From the NCBI GenBank assembly GCA_021234155.1, contig JAJEKV010000052.1:7923358-7987357 (forward strand): a DNA stretch of 64,000 nt. Direction: 5' to 3'. Shown here one piece after another: positions 41,851 to 54,683 of this stretch. The notes beneath the pieces were generated by a model, which saw nothing but the letters and a program-made list of their open reading frames with translations, was not told where the DNA came from and searched no databases. Position numbers and translations under genes: made by a program. Each line of letters opens with the position of its first letter. Positions within the stretch are counted from its first letter, which is position 1. The DNA is from Isoetes taiwanensis. Its lineage: Eukaryota > Streptophyta > Lycopodiopsida > Isoetales > Isoetaceae.

Positions 41851-44695
41851 TATGTAGCATTATAACAGGGGGTTCCTTTTGTATTTTTATATGCTTTTGC
41901 ATATGGTTTTGCTATGATTTCATCGCGTATGCAATTGGATGTACTAATGCGTACATCTAGAGTGCGCATATGAGTGCACTAATTTTGGGCTAGTTTTATT
42001 AATCTTTTCCAATGGTTTAAGACCTTTTTATTTTTAAGCTTCAAATCATGGCATGCAAGACCTCGAGAGTTCTACTTTAGGGTTGGATTTCGGAGCTCTA
42101 CTTTAGGGTTCTATTCTGGTTGATCTGGAAGTATGGCTATGGTTTCGAGGAGCTCCATGGCAATGGAGTGGAGGTTTTAGGGCTCCCGGATTGTAGTTCA
42201 CGTTTTAGGGATTGTAGCCCTTTTGCTTAGCGATGGCTTGCAGGAGCCCTATGGTAGTTTCGCAATGGCAGGGTCCTCTGGCATACCAATCTTCACTTGG
42301 GTTTTTGTAGAAATCGCCCTGTCTTGAGCTCGGATCAGCTCCATTTTCTTTGCCGGAGATCGGATTTAGTTTTTTGCCAGCGATTTCACTTTTGAGGACG
42401 AAAACTTTCTTGGGTTTTTAGTGTTTTGCTTGGACACGTTTCGTGCTATGGTTATTGAGCTGTTTGAATGCTGAATCTATTTTGCCAGACTGCTTTGCCT
42501 CAAAAGCCCTTTTCACAGTTAAGCTGACCTCGATGTTCTGCTCATGTTCTGTCAGCTTAACATCATTTAGCCTTCTCTTTGCGCCACGCAATTCTCGATG
42601 GCGGTAAGTTATTTTCTAACATCTCTTGAATGATATGCGGGCATTTAGATTGTTGACAATTGTTGTCCAACTTGCATCTATTCACCGATTGCCTCATTGA
42701 TCTTATATGACCATCTTCCTTTTTCGAACATTCCAACAAGTGAGCCGAGGAAGTGGGCCGCTAGTTTTATACTTTATAAGTTTAAACTTTTGCGACCAAC
42801 AAAAGAACTTATGTTAGAAGTCGATGAATGGTCTTGGATACTATATATAGAATCCTTGTCTGCCGTTAAAAGCCCGCAATTGATGCCGAAATAGTTGAAA
42901 TGCTTGTTTGTTCTCTATAGGTTTATCATATTCGAGGCGTAGTCTCATCATCTCAACCGGCGTTTGCGTATTTCTGATTCGAATTATTTCCCTGATCTAA
43001 TTTTTTCTTAAGCTTATTAAGATGCCACACACCGCAAGTCATCGCCCAAATCTGTTTAGATTCTTCCCGCATACTGAGTTTTTGTGGAAAGATTCCGTGG
43101 GCATCTTTGTTGCGGGGATATGATGGAATTTTTGTGACCCTATGATCGCATATTGCAAAACCCGACTACTGTAGCCAGAAGGAGGCCGCCACAGGATGTG
43201 ACCCAAATGCACATGCATACTGGCATCATGCTGATTCATAGCTAGAAGCTCTTTTATCTCCAAAGGCTTTGATTCCGGAAGCTATGGCAGCTCAAATTTC
43301 AAGAGCTTCTTGGGCATTAGAACCGGAAAAGATATGTTCTATGCCCCAGGGAAACTATGGAGGGATTGGAAGGCTTGCAGAAGAAAGCATCAGATCGCTT
43401 GTCATCAAGCATCTACCTTTGCTGAGAATAGTTGCTAGGATAGATTTCCATGGAGATGGGAATTCTGTAGCCATCTTAGGACAACATGTGGACTTATCAA
43501 ATGGTATGTCTTTTTTCATCACATTTCAGTATTTCATTCACAGTTTAAGGACTCTGCATTTGTTGAAAGGATGCATTTGTTGAAAGGATGCGGTACAAAC
43601 ACTTCATTTGTTGAAAGGATGCAGTACAAACAGATGCTGTAAAATAATAAGGTCTCATGCATAAACATTTTCATGAATAGATGTTAAATGCTCTAGGAAT
43701 TTCGTGCATAGAGATTTTCATGAACACTATGCTAAAATTTGTACCGTGATATTGGCTTTGGCATCCTGTGCTATATTGGCGGCCCACTTCCTCAGCTCAG
43801 CTGTTGGAATGTTCAGAAAAGGAAGATGGTCATATAAGATCAATGAGGCAATCAGACTGAATAGATGCAAGTTGGACAACAATTGTCAACAATCTAAATG
43901 CCTGCATATCATTCAAGAGATGTTAGAAAATAACTTACCGCCATCGAATTGCGTGAAGCGCAAGAGAAGGCTAAATGATGTTAAGTCGATGAGAACATGA
44001 GCGTAACATCGAGGTCACTTTAATCGTGAAAAGGGCTTTTGAGGCAAAGCGATCCGGCAAAATAGATTCAAAGATTCAAACAGCTCAATAACCATAGCAC
44101 TAAACGCGTGTCCAAGCAAAACACTAAAACCCAAGAAAAGTTTCGGCCCTCAAGGTCGAGAACTCTGGAAGCAAAACTAAATCCGATCTCTGGCAGCAAA
44201 ATGGAGCTGATCCGGAGCTCAAGACAGGGCGATTTCTACAAAAACCCAAGTGAAGATTGGTATGCCAGAGGACCCTGCCATTGCGAAACTACCATAGGGC
44301 TCCTGCAAGCCATCGCTAAGCAAAAGGGCTACAATCCCTAAAACGTGAACTACAATCCGGGAGCCCTAAAACCTCCACTCCATTGCCATGGAGCTCCTCG
44401 AAACCATAGCCATACTTCCAGATCAACCAGAATAGAACCCTAAAGTAGAGCTCCGAAATCCAACCCTAAAGTAGAACTCTCGAGGTCTTGCATGCCATGA
44501 TTTGAAGCTTAAAAATAAAAAGGTCTTAAACCATTGGAAAAGATTAATAAAACTAGCCCAAAATTAGTGCACTCGTATGCGCACTCTAGATGTACGCATT
44601 AGTACATCCAATTGCATACGCGATGAAATCATAGCAAAACCATATGCAAAAGCATATAAAAATACAAAAGGAACCCCCTGTTATAATGCTACATA
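41851..44695. mobile_element. Long inverted repeat, arms about 910 bp, spacer 1.0 kb
   Basis: 41851-42761 is repeated in inverse at 43779-44695 with only scattered substitutions and small indels. Sequence outside continues with weak inverted similarity, so the true ends are uncertain and no target duplication was identified. Arms contain gene-like sequence (for example ATGGCGGTAAGTTATTTT at about 42599, a start codon followed by a donor-like GTAAGT), suggesting captured gene fragments as in Pack-MULEs. Foldback or Mutator-like element most likely. Transcription through both arms would give a long double-stranded RNA hairpin. Confidence 0.8.
42762..43778. other. Spacer of the long inverted repeat
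   Basis: Contains an open plus frame 43269-43583 (104 codons from MIPEAMAAQISRASWALEPE) and a minus frame 43039-43263. The first about 75 codons of the plus frame look compositionally protein-like, and GGTATGTCTTT at about 43503 could be a donor; no family is recognised. A short repeat (TTTGTTGAAAGGATGC, three times) lies at 43558-43622. Confidence 0.35.
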
Positions 44696-45468
44696 TGGAG
44701 GCTTATTATGACTTGCATTTGCCATTAATCAAACATGAAATGTGCACCATTGCAAAAAGTGAGAGTTAATCAAATATTAACAAAGTAATGAACTAAACCC
44801 TCAATATAGAAATTTGCAAAGGAAAACATTCTAAGACATGCCTTATGGAAGGTATCTGGATTGGAAAAGATGTTAATCCATGTTTGAAGGCATTTTTATT
44901 GAGCTTCAGATGAGAAAGGCAATGCTGGTAATGCATGAGCGCATACCTATCTATCTGATATTTCATGCTGGAACAAATGTATCAAGAAGGTATACAGAGT
45001 GTGATGTAACGCGTTGTTCAGGTCTCTTGTTGGAGGCTCGTGTGCACATTGGGAAAGACATTGATCTAGCTTCAGTCCTGAGTGCATGGATATCTATGTT
45101 CAATGCCTCTGAAACAAAATGTCAGGCATGGGTTAAGGGCATACTTATTATATTTTGATGGTGTGGATCCAGACTGTATCCATACTTGATGTTAGCAGCA
45201 AGTAATTGCTTCAAATAGGCTGCTACTCTGCTGCTGCTGCCGCATGTAATTCAAAGCATCAAGACAAAGGATATGAATGTGTTGACTCTCAGCTAAAGGA
45301 TTACAATTTGCACGTGGCACTGCAAAATCCTAGAGATGCTTGCATTTAGCAACTATACATCAGAAAGGGATGACCGTACTCCATTCCAGTTAAGGAGGAG
45401 AACTCAGAAAAGAGAAAATAACCACTGACATTGAACATGAGTTATAGGGTCATTCTTATACTTAAACA
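44696..45468. other. No recognised gene
   Basis: A 92-codon plus frame at 44880-45158 (IFIELQMRKAMLVMHERIP...) is the only coding-like stretch; no domain recognised. Confidence 0.35.
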
Positions 45469-45729
45469 TGATGTTAACAGCTTTGACAGAGAATTATTTG
45501 TAGAATGTAAAATCTAGGTATCTCGAATCATGTGATGTACAAATGATGTTAACAGCTTCGACAGAGAATTATTTGTAGAATGTAAAATCTAGGTATCTCG
45601 AATCATGTGATGTACCTGAATACTTGTGCATATGGTGATTAACAGCTTCGACAGAGAATTATTTGTAGAATGAAAAATCTAGGTATCTCGAATCATGTGA
45701 TGTACCTGAATACTTGTGCATATGGTGAT
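45469..45729. repeat. Three tandem copies, about 72-95 bp
   Basis: Copies at 45469-45540, 45545-45639 and 45640-45729 share AACAGCTTCGACAGAGAAT and AATCTAGGTATCTCGAATC. The last two also share CTGAATACTTGTGCATATGG. The following 45730-46714 is AT-rich without recognised genes. Confidence 0.9.
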
Positions 45730-46714
45730 TTTGGTTCCCGATCTCTATTTGTGTATCTCAAGCTTGCCTATGGTCATTCTTCTTTGCTTTGTGTCAAATA
45801 TTGCTTGCCTGAACCTTTTGGTTCTTTCACGTAGTTTTGGTTTTCTAGCTCCTCCAATGTCTGAATGTCTTGCAAACTCCTGATATAGATGCAATGAAAA
45901 AGCAGTGCAAACATGCGGTTCTTTGCATCGTATTATATATAGTGATCACTGAGACAGAGTATATAGTGATCACAGAGACTGACAAAAAGCAGTGTAAATA
46001 AGATAATATGCATCTGTGTTTTCTGAACAATTTAGAAGAGTAACCAGACAACATGTTTGCAACTTGAGTTTAACAGACCATATGCATCTTGTCAGACTTA
46101 CATTAAAATATTAACAATACAAAAAAGAATACTTAAAAGAATAATCAAAGAGAGCTAAGACATTAGGAATTTACACTGTGCAATCTATACAAAGCAAATA
46201 AGGGTGGCTATACCTATGATGAGGGCTGAAGTATAGTATGCGTGCCAAGAAGACCTAACAATACAAATGCAAAGCACATAAGCATATTGTTTTGGAATCG
46301 CCATGGATAGTGGGCTTGCATTATCTGATGACTTTAAACTTCCCCAAGGTATTACCATAGAGCATACAACTACAACAATACTGAACTAAACTGTTACTTG
46401 GAAAACCTAGTTAGATATGATTTTCCATATTCATAATTAACAATATCACAAATAGCAAGAAAATAATGCCTATCCAAATTCAACATATTGTAGACCTAAC
46501 CTGCATTCACATGAAGAAAGTGACCCAATTGAGTTTGAAGTATAGAATTAATAAGCAATTGGTGACCATCAAGATGTTGAACGGTGATGCAGCGGATATG
46601 ATATATTCAGCATATAGAACGACAAATATGAGGCCATAAGAACACAATCAACAAATACAAAGGCTTCATATTAGCATATCATATCTACAAAGGCAAAGAT
46701 GTCTTGCATACACA

Positions 46715-48675
46715 ATAGCAACTGATGGGAAGAGGCAAAGTAAGCTACCTTTAATCTTGGTTGGAATCTTCTTCAGTTCTCCATGATGGCCAGATGTATA
46801 AACACCATACACATGATGATCTCATGTACCTAAACCATAATTGCATCTTTGCAAATCAGACGATGTGCAAGCAAAATGGATGATCCATTTACTACAGATT
46901 ATTTTCAAGTCCAAGGGAGCTTAAAATTTCTAAGGAGCCAGCTTTATTAGCCACATGCAGTAAAGTTAGCTTCTTACTCATAAACCACACATTCAATATT
47001 CCAAGCTTACAAAGGACATAGATAAGAGATCATACCTCTAGAAACTTAAAATACATTATAGCATATGCAGGAAAGGGCTCGACAAATCATTTTAACTTGA
47101 TAGTCGACTGGAAACTGTTGCAACATGCGGCTCCAGATGAAATCTTGATGAAATTGACCTCCACATTGCCGTCAGAATTGTTCAAGAAGTGTAATTTGTA
47201 ACCCATCATGCCCTGCATATAAAACTCAAGTTAAATACAAATATTGTGGATAAGCCAAACTGTATCCATTAATACGCCTAAATGACAAATAGCAACCTAA
47301 TGAACCTCTTGATAGCCAGTGTGAATGAGTGTTCCAATGAAGAGTCGGCTAATCGGTTCTACATTTGAAACTCCAAGGTGGCATCAAAAGCCTAACCTGC
47401 TTCAAAACCCTAAGCAAGCCTTTCGCATAGATTGCATGGCCTCCACATGCCGGGCATGCCATTTGAAAGGGCACCGGATTAATCATCCTTTATCTAGATG
47501 CATGCCAGCCAGATGCATGCAGGTTCTGTAGCATTGTGCTGCTCTCGACCAACCAGATAAGGGCGCAGCAAAATGAAATGCAAGAAGAAAAAAGAATTGT
47601 GCGATTTTTGGAAAATCGAAAAAATTTTTTCCGGTATCCAAAATAGCCTAAACCTTATGAAATTAACCTAATAAAAATTCCAAAAAAATTTATAACCAAA
47701 CTGGAAAATTCCAAATTAAAAGGGTTGATAATGTGTTAAGTCATGATTCCATTTGACAAATATATACACTTGATTAGCAACTTGATTTTTGACATTTGTT
47801 GCCATTTTCGTTTGAAACCTATAATTGTTTTTATGCTATAGCAAAGACTATCTTTTACTTATTTTAAAGGACTTGACCTAATCTTATCTTTCCAGGTGAA
47901 GATCGTTGTGAGGCACATGATGGGTCCTTTTTTTATTCTGGCTAATTTGCAGCAATTTCGTAAGGGATCATTCCTTCTGGTAGAGTCAATGGTTCCGCTC
48001 TATTCATAAAAGGCAGGATAGTCTACATTCCAAGGCAAGGCATGCAAGAAATCCACTTCATAGTATACTATAGATTGCAGTTCTAGGTACGTAATGAAAT
48101 TTTGGACCTTATGTAACTCCTTGACACAAATGCAGGGAAAGAGTTGCAGCTAAGCTTGATCTCAAAGGAAGTCCAATAATTCCTATGCCAATTGACCCAA
48201 CAAAGCATCAACACAAAGTAATGTTCTCTGAATCATGTGCTATATTTTTTGTTTGAGAAATAACCACTAAGGTCTTGCCATATAATCATTTAGGTCATGA
48301 AGGTTGCAGTTGTGATATGAGATGGGCCTTTTAATAGGATGGCTTGGTTAATGAAAAATGCAAGATATGCATACCTTAACAACCTGGCCTTTTAGTGCTG
48401 AGATCAGATCTCAGTCTATGGTTGCAATGGTGTTACCCACCAGTAACACCATTGCCAAATGGCCATAAACACCTAGTTTTTTATGAAAACCACCATAAAA
48501 TCACTACAAAACCACTATAGAACTCTCGGCCCCGGGTTGTTTATAGATAACACCCTAGAACTCCGGTGTAATGCCCCATTATAACAAACTCGGGCCGGAG
48601 TTTGTTATAATAGGGCATAACATCCTCGTTCCAGGGTGTTATCCTTTTACAGTTAGTGGCATATGGCATTTGTAT
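46715..48675. repeat. Large direct repeat, copy 1 (matches 62041-64000)
   Basis: About 1.96 kb repeated 15.3 kb away in the same orientation with roughly 98-99% identity by eye (small indels near 47620 and 48530). It begins at ATAGCAACTGATGGG in both copies. The second copy runs off the window, so the true length is unknown. Coding-like fragments occur, for example the plus frame 47325-47531 (identical at 62651-62857) and a spliced-looking stretch near 48150-48225 (AAKLDLKGSPIIPMPIDPTK), but no complete gene is recognised. Confidence 0.9.
48424..48643. repeat. Two palindromes within the large repeat
   Basis: GCAATGGTGTTAC (48424-48436) pairs perfectly with 48443-48455 across six bases. 48546-48643 is a 98-bp imperfect palindrome (GATAACACCCT...AGGGTGTTATC) whose core ATTATAACAAACTC/GAGTTTGTTATAAT is perfect around GGGCCG. 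Both recur in the second copy (63745-63777 approximately, and 63871-63968). Confidence 0.9.
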
Positions 48676-48764
48676 GTTCTGCAGGTGTACATGTATATAT
48701 ATGCTCAAGGAAGTTTATGGGTTGTGTTGTTGATGATTCAATTGTGCAACGTTTTTATGTTATT

Positions 48765-49445
48765 TGATATGGAGCAAGCACGGGAGTGGTCCACGCATTT
48801 AATGGGTTATTGGAATTATGGCAAATACTATGTAAATGTTATTCCTAAGGTCGCCTAATAATATAAAGGAAGGGGCATAGGATAACATAACCTTTGGGTG
48901 TGAAAGACCATTGATATTTATGGAAGGGGTCGAGGCACTATCATTGGGATGATTATTGTTGAGAAAAAGATCATAAATAATGTCCCATATGATAAGTTAT
49001 ATAATCTAATTAAAGGCAAGGAGATATTTTGATATAAAAGGCAACTGCCTGCAAAAAAAGGCTAAAGTCGCAGAGAGATCTATAAATAGAATCTAAACTT
49101 CAGTTGGACATATCTCGGCAACCAGAGGTCGGATTGCAGCGACTTTTATCTCTTGGAACCGGCTCGGAGTCTAGTTTCCGAATTGGGGCGGCACATATCG
49201 TAGTTCATCCGTGTGAGGGAGTAATGGCCGAAAAGGTGACAGGGGGTCACAAATTACTGTTACAACGGACTTTCAGATTTGCAATTATTTTTTGATCTGT
49301 GGCTACTTAGAGTAGTGAGATTAGCCTGGAAGGCCAATAAGCCAGATGCCAGAGCTTTGTATTTGCCATAGCACTTGTGTTTTGCCATAACCCAGTGGAT
49401 CCGGTTGAGTGGTTAATGCTTCTCAAATATACATGAATCGTATCA
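48765..49445 (+). repeat. 5' LTR of deleted element
   Basis: 681 bp with inverted termini TGATA/TATCA. A TATAAATAG box near 49080 is a plausible promoter. The matching 3' LTR retains only its first about 100 bp. Confidence 0.78.
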
Positions 49446-50656
49446 AGTGGTATCAGAGCGGAGGTTTGCGATTCTTTTGGGAACCATGGGCAATGGGATC
49501 ACCAGTGAAATTTGGACTCTCTAATCTGTGAGAGGAATTAAAGAGGTCAGAAATGATGGAGCTAGAAATTTCCTAGAAGGTCTTAAAGATCAGTGTTTTT
49601 GTACGTGCTGCAAGGACTTGTTGTGAACTAGTTCGGATTATTGGGGAAAATTCTATGATCCTTTGGAGATTATGGAATAATAAGGATGACTGCTGGGTTG
49701 TCGTGGAAAAGCTTGTCATGGAGACAAGTAGTTTATCGTGGAGATGAGTTGTCATGGAGACAAATAGCTTGTCATGGAGACAAGTAAACCACTGCTGCAA
49801 AACATTGAGCTCTGCTTTATCATAATAGCCAAACTACCCGCCATAACCTCTTGCCATCTCTAGAAGTTCATCTTGGTCATTTGAGCCTGTGTAAATTCCA
49901 ACCTTTAAGCCTGAGGATGGAGAACCGCAAAAACATCCTACTTGGGATTGCGGAGTCAGATCGTGATGATCTGAGAGACTGATTGGCCGTGGGGGTCATT
50001 TATATAAATATTTGACTTGAGAAGTCATCTATATTAACACTTGACCTTATTTGTAGGTTTGCTTAGTGTTAAGCATTGGGGAGGATACTTTACGTACAAG
50101 CTGTCAAGGATATAGACGCAAAATTTGGATGCGGAATCTCAAATTGTTTCATATGGGACTAGCTTATGGGTAAAGTTTGTAAGTTGATCTTCTCAATGCG
50201 GAATAAAGAGTAAAATTTTATTTCTTGTGTGTACCCATGGTAGATTAGTATTTACGATTGCAACGTAATAGGCCTGAACATGGTGCACTAATTGTGCATG
50301 CCTCTTGGTAGATCAGTAATTGTGTCTGCAGCACAATAGGTTTGAACAAGAGTGCACTAGATGTATATTTTTGAAGAGTGGTAATTGTGGTTGCAACACA
50401 ATAGGCCTGACAAAAACTGCATCTGTATCACGGAGATATATTGTATCGTAGAGATACAATCAAGTAGTACCGCGGTGGTACGAAAGATAATAACGTATTG
50501 CGGAGATATAATTGTTTTTTGCAGAAATAGACGATCTCTTTTTGAGAAGGGATGGATTGATATGGAGCAAGTACGGGGGAGTGGTCCACGGCGAATGGGT
50601 TATTGGAATTATGGCAAATACTATGTAAATGTTATTCCTAAGGTCACCTAATAATA
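48765..50656 (+). mobile_element. Internally deleted LTR retrotransposon with truncated 3' LTR
   Basis: The 5' LTR 48765-49445 begins TGATATGG and ends CGTATCA. Two bases later comes TGGTATCAGAGC (49448-49459), the tRNA-Met primer site. A purine tract (GAGAAGGGATGGA, 50545-50557) precedes a second TGATATGG at 50558 that matches the first about 100 bp of the LTR and then stops at about 50656. The interior (1.1 kb) has only a short start-like frame MGNGITSEIW with an early stop. It also has diverged repeats: GTCATGGAGACAAG at 49710-49785 and a block of about 65-90 bp three times at 50230-50410. No pol is present. A Ty1/copia origin is suggested by organisation but not provable. Confidence 0.78.
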
Positions 50657-51559
50657 TAAAGGGGCATAATAGGACACAAGGAGCCCAAAAATAAACAATT
50701 ACGTTAAACTGGTATCAAACTGCCTAAAAACCATGGTATATGTGGTTTTTTATGCACGAATTTATTTGATAGAAGAAAACCACATACTATAGTGGTTTGT
50801 TGAGACTATAGTGATTTATGACATGGTTATCCATGTTGGTTATTGGAACTATAATGGATTCTTAAAGTTAGCTAAGGTTTATGAGATAGTTTCATGCATA
50901 CAATAGTGGTTTATTAAAACTCGTAATAGTTTGTTAAAAGTATCTTGAATATATCGTGCCAGTTTTATTATACCCAAGGATTTAAGACATTTAAGCTTAT
51001 TGAGCACATGTTTTATGAGTGCTCAAGCTTTATGATGATGTGGTTGGTTGAATGAGCTATAAGAACTGGTTATTTATATATTTAATTTTTGGGGATGGGG
51101 GCTTGTTGCCCCCAAAGGGCAAAATCCTAACTATTGTCTATGCTTTAAGACTAGGTCGAAGTTTGGAAGACCTTTGTAGGTAACATTGGTGTGAAGGTCA
51201 AGAGGAATTCATCTTCAACGTCAGAACTTCAAGGTCAACTTCATAAGAGGTACTATATTTAAGGTTAAACATTTGGTCAAGGCGTGTTCTAGAAGACACT
51301 GAATTAAGAAGATTGGAAGATCTAATTTGAAGTTTCGAAGTTAAAGTTTGAAAGACCTCATGATACATGCTTTTATGCCGTAGTCATTTTCTCCACTTTC
51401 CTATCCACATTCCATTTTTATTCCACTATGCTCACTTTTGCAACATATTCACCTTTGATTCTTCTTAGCCTAGCCATTTTCCTATTTTCACCTTCATTAT
51501 GCCCACCTTGCCATATATACCCCCCTTTGAGAATTTTTACCTAGCCCATTTCAGCAGTC
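50657..51559. other. No recognised gene
   Basis: AT-rich, with repeated ATAGTGGTTTRTT-like stretches at 50795-50940; no convincing frame. Confidence 0.4.
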
Positions 51560-51713
51560 TTATTGCTGCCACGGTTTTTCCCTCGAAAACCCTTCGGGGC
51601 GGGGGTTTTTTAATCCGGGCAGTAATGTGACTGCTGCGCTTTTTGTATTGGGTCCCATAGGCCGATTGGTCTCCGTGGACGATAAAAATAATTCTATTCT
51701 ATTCTATTCTATT
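51560..51713 (+). repeat. Short retroposon with (ATTCT)n tail, copy 2
   Basis: Matches 17419-17606: GGTTTTTCCC, GAAAACC, GGGGTTTTTTAATCC, TTGGTCTCCGTGGACG, then a short ATTCT array. Copy 2 is richer in GC (CCTTCGGGGCGGGGG), probably less decayed by C-to-T change. Confidence 0.6.
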
Positions 51714-52283
51714 TATTCCTATGTACTACCATAAGGCATCCATTTCCACCATTACATTTCATACTCCATACCTTTTATGTTAAAAGTTTTACACCTTTGC
51801 TATTGTGGTCAAAACCCATGCTCTCTTTCATATCCATTACCCTTCACTCTTTGTGAAACACCTTTAGCCATCAAAACTCCACCTCATTTTTTCATCTTAT
51901 TCCGTTACCATTGTTTCAATATTGTTTTTTGCCCTCACTCCTTGCCCCATTATTTTGTTGTCTTGCTTCCAAATACCTTGATGACGTCACCATCACTTCA
52001 TTCAAGATATGTGCTTATGCAAAATCCATAGCCAATGTTCCTAGAGGTCCCAGTAATGTGTGCATGGCTACTCCTAATATTGGATCCTTGAAATAACTTA
52101 AGCCTTCTTATTTCTAGCCCTTGAGACCTTTAAAACAACCATTATTAAAAGGAGATGAAGAAAAATATGGAAATACTCGGGCTTCCTTCGTGAAATACTC
52201 CCGCGAACTGTAGAATCAAGGAAATAAGCTTAAATCATGTTCAAGAGCTTAAGTTATATGCTCTTCTGCTCAAATGTTTTGTA
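51714..52283. other. No recognised gene
   Basis: Pyrimidine-rich. Ends in CTCAAATGTTTTGTAG at the retroelement insertion site, which resembles a splice acceptor for the possible exon at 56917. Confidence 0.35.
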
Positions 52284-52288
52284 GATTG

Positions 52289-52512
52289 TAAAACAGACAC
52301 TTGACGTGGCACGCTATCTCACCACCCAACCACGAGCCCTCAGCTATGACACCGCTGCCCCAGAGCTCTCCCCCGAGCTACTATATAGCATGCATGCCCC
52401 TTTGGTCCATCTTTGGACCAAAGCCCTCTTTGGACCATAGGCCCCCTTTTGGACTAAAGGCCCTCTTTGGACTAAAAGCCATCTTTGGACTCCACGTCCT
52501 TAGCATATAGCA
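52289..52512 (-). repeat. 3' LTR of the short-LTR gypsy element
   Basis: Contains inverted and direct copies of CTTTGGACC/GGTCCA-like blocks. Almost identical to 56691-56915. Confidence 0.95.
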
Positions 52513-53299
52513 TTCCCCCCCTCTTGACATTGTAAAGAAGCCCTCTCACAAGAAAAGGGTATCTAAATACCTTTAGCCATCCGAAAGCATAATCCTTCCT
52601 TGGCCCTCGCTAGGCCGGGCTAGTAGAAGCCCTGAGCTTGACTTCCTCTTGTCTCTCGGCTTCCTTTGCTTTCCGATCTTTATATTCCCTAAGAATATCC
52701 GGATAAGCTTCTAAAACATTGCCACACACCCATGAAGCGCCCTCCAAAGGTTTGTGAGCTTAACTTAACCAAATATTGTCTTGAACCACTAGTGGATTTT
52801 GTCTTCCAAAATTGTTTCCGATTCTAGAACTTTGGAAATACCAATCAACCTCGCTCACTTAACCTTTCAATTGGAGGTAAGTCTTTACCTTGATAAGCTT
52901 TTAGGAATCATACATTCACTATATCATACATTTTCTAACATTGAGGCAATCATATTTGATGGCACTCTCCTTGACCACTTATAACTTGAAATGGTCCATG
53001 GAAATGGGGTTGACACTTAAGACCTTTCTTGCGCAAGACCTTTCTTAAAGTGTCCTTTATGGATCCTCATCCATATCCAATGTCCTTTCTTAAAACCATT
53101 GGCAGCTACCACTTAGATGATTTCTTGGCAAAATAATCCCGAGCATCTCGAATACGAAGCTTGAAGCAAGTCCATGAGATCCTTATGCTCAATAACTAAA
53201 TCACCAAAGATCTGAACATCCTTACACACTCCAAAAAGTGTGTTCCGCACAGGCTAACCATAGATGGTCTGAACATGTGTCATCTTTATGGTAGACTGA

Positions 53300-54680
53300 T
53301 AGGCATTATTGTATACAAATTCAGTTATAGGCAAATACTCTTTCGAATGACCTTGATGTTCCTTGACAAACCCTCTTACGATGGAACAAATAACCTTGTT
53401 CACCACCTCAGGTTGTCCATCAGTTTATGTAAGAAAGAAGCTTAACTCAGTTCTCAACTGCATAAGTAATGCCTTACAGAATTTACTGGTATACTTTGTA
53501 TTATAATTAGATACAATACCTGTAGGCAACCTATGTAGCCTAAAACATCTTCTTGATAAAGAGCATAGCTGCAATATAAGCTGTCAACTTAGTCAAATTG
53601 TCCAAACAACCATCCAATTGCCAATATTCTGGCGAGGACTTGTGGAAAAACTGACAATAACATCCATAGTAATCGGCGTCCACTTCGCTTCCTGAATACG
53701 TAAGGATAAACGAACACCAAGAGGCTTCTAGCTCGCTTTTTTTATCCATTGGCAAGTCACACAATGACTAATAGGAAGGAAGACATCTCTCTACAATCCA
53801 GACCACACAAAATATGGTTTAATCTTTGCCGAGATCACCCCCCCATGCCACAATGCCCAATAATAGGCATATCATGGACCTTCCTAAGAACAAATGGTCT
53901 AAAGTCACTTAACAATGCATAGCTTTGGACCTTTGTATAAGAACCCATTAACGATCTTATACCCCTAAGCATTTCCACTTTGAACCAATAACCACATCTC
54001 TCCAGATAACCATGGTGGTGACATACAATGGCTCTTCCCAATGGATGGATTGTACTATAGAGAAAGAACAAACAACAAAATGTCGCCTTTAAAGCCGCCC
54101 CGATACAACATTCTCTTTACCAAAACGATAGTCGTTGGAGAAACCATATTGTTGCATAAAACAACCCATTTCACTTTTCTTTTCCGAAAGCATCTAATGC
54201 TTTGATGGTCAATCAAAATATGAACCGTCGACCCTAAAAGATAGTGTCGCCACACTTTCAAAGCATAAATGAAATTTAAATTCTTTTTATCATAAATACG
54301 AGATCTACTTTCCTTGTCGAAAAACTTCGACTTCCATAAGCAATAGGATGACCATCCTCAGATCAAAACCGCGCCCAAAGCCACACCACTTGCATCAACA
54401 CATAACAAGAAAGGTAGACCAAACTTTGGCAAACGCAGTAACGTGAGGATTAACCATGGCATCCTTTAAAACTTGGAAAGCAAACCGATGATTATGATTC
54501 CATTGAAAGGAACATCTTTTCAGAAAGCAACAAATATAAATCAAGCTAAACGAGCAAAATTTGTACAAACTTCCTATAATAACCGTGATAAGCCCAAAAA
54601 AGGAACGCAATGCAAAGAATCAAGTAGGTACAAAGCCAATCCACAATTGCTTTTGTACCTTCATGGGATCAACTTTAAGA
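53300..54680 (-). pseudogene. Gypsy RNase H and integrase remnants
   Basis: On the minus strand 54395-54610 carries IRSFFGL and FAFQVLKDAM from the RT connection/RNase H start. 54055-54261 has KVWRHYLLGS and LIDHQS, the RNase H D-H-Q box. 53835-54071 ends with HDMPIIGHCGMGG, matching the H-H zinc-binding part of integrase. 53540-53764 carries further integrase-like sequence with catalytic positions obscured. Each segment is in a different frame with stops between, so no active enzyme is encoded. Confidence 0.85.
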
Positions 54681-54683
54681 CCC

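Noticed and set aside
53000-53540. Chromodomain at the end of the short-LTR gypsy pol
   Set aside because: Expected for Reina-type elements, but no readable chromodomain motif was found in the decayed sequence.
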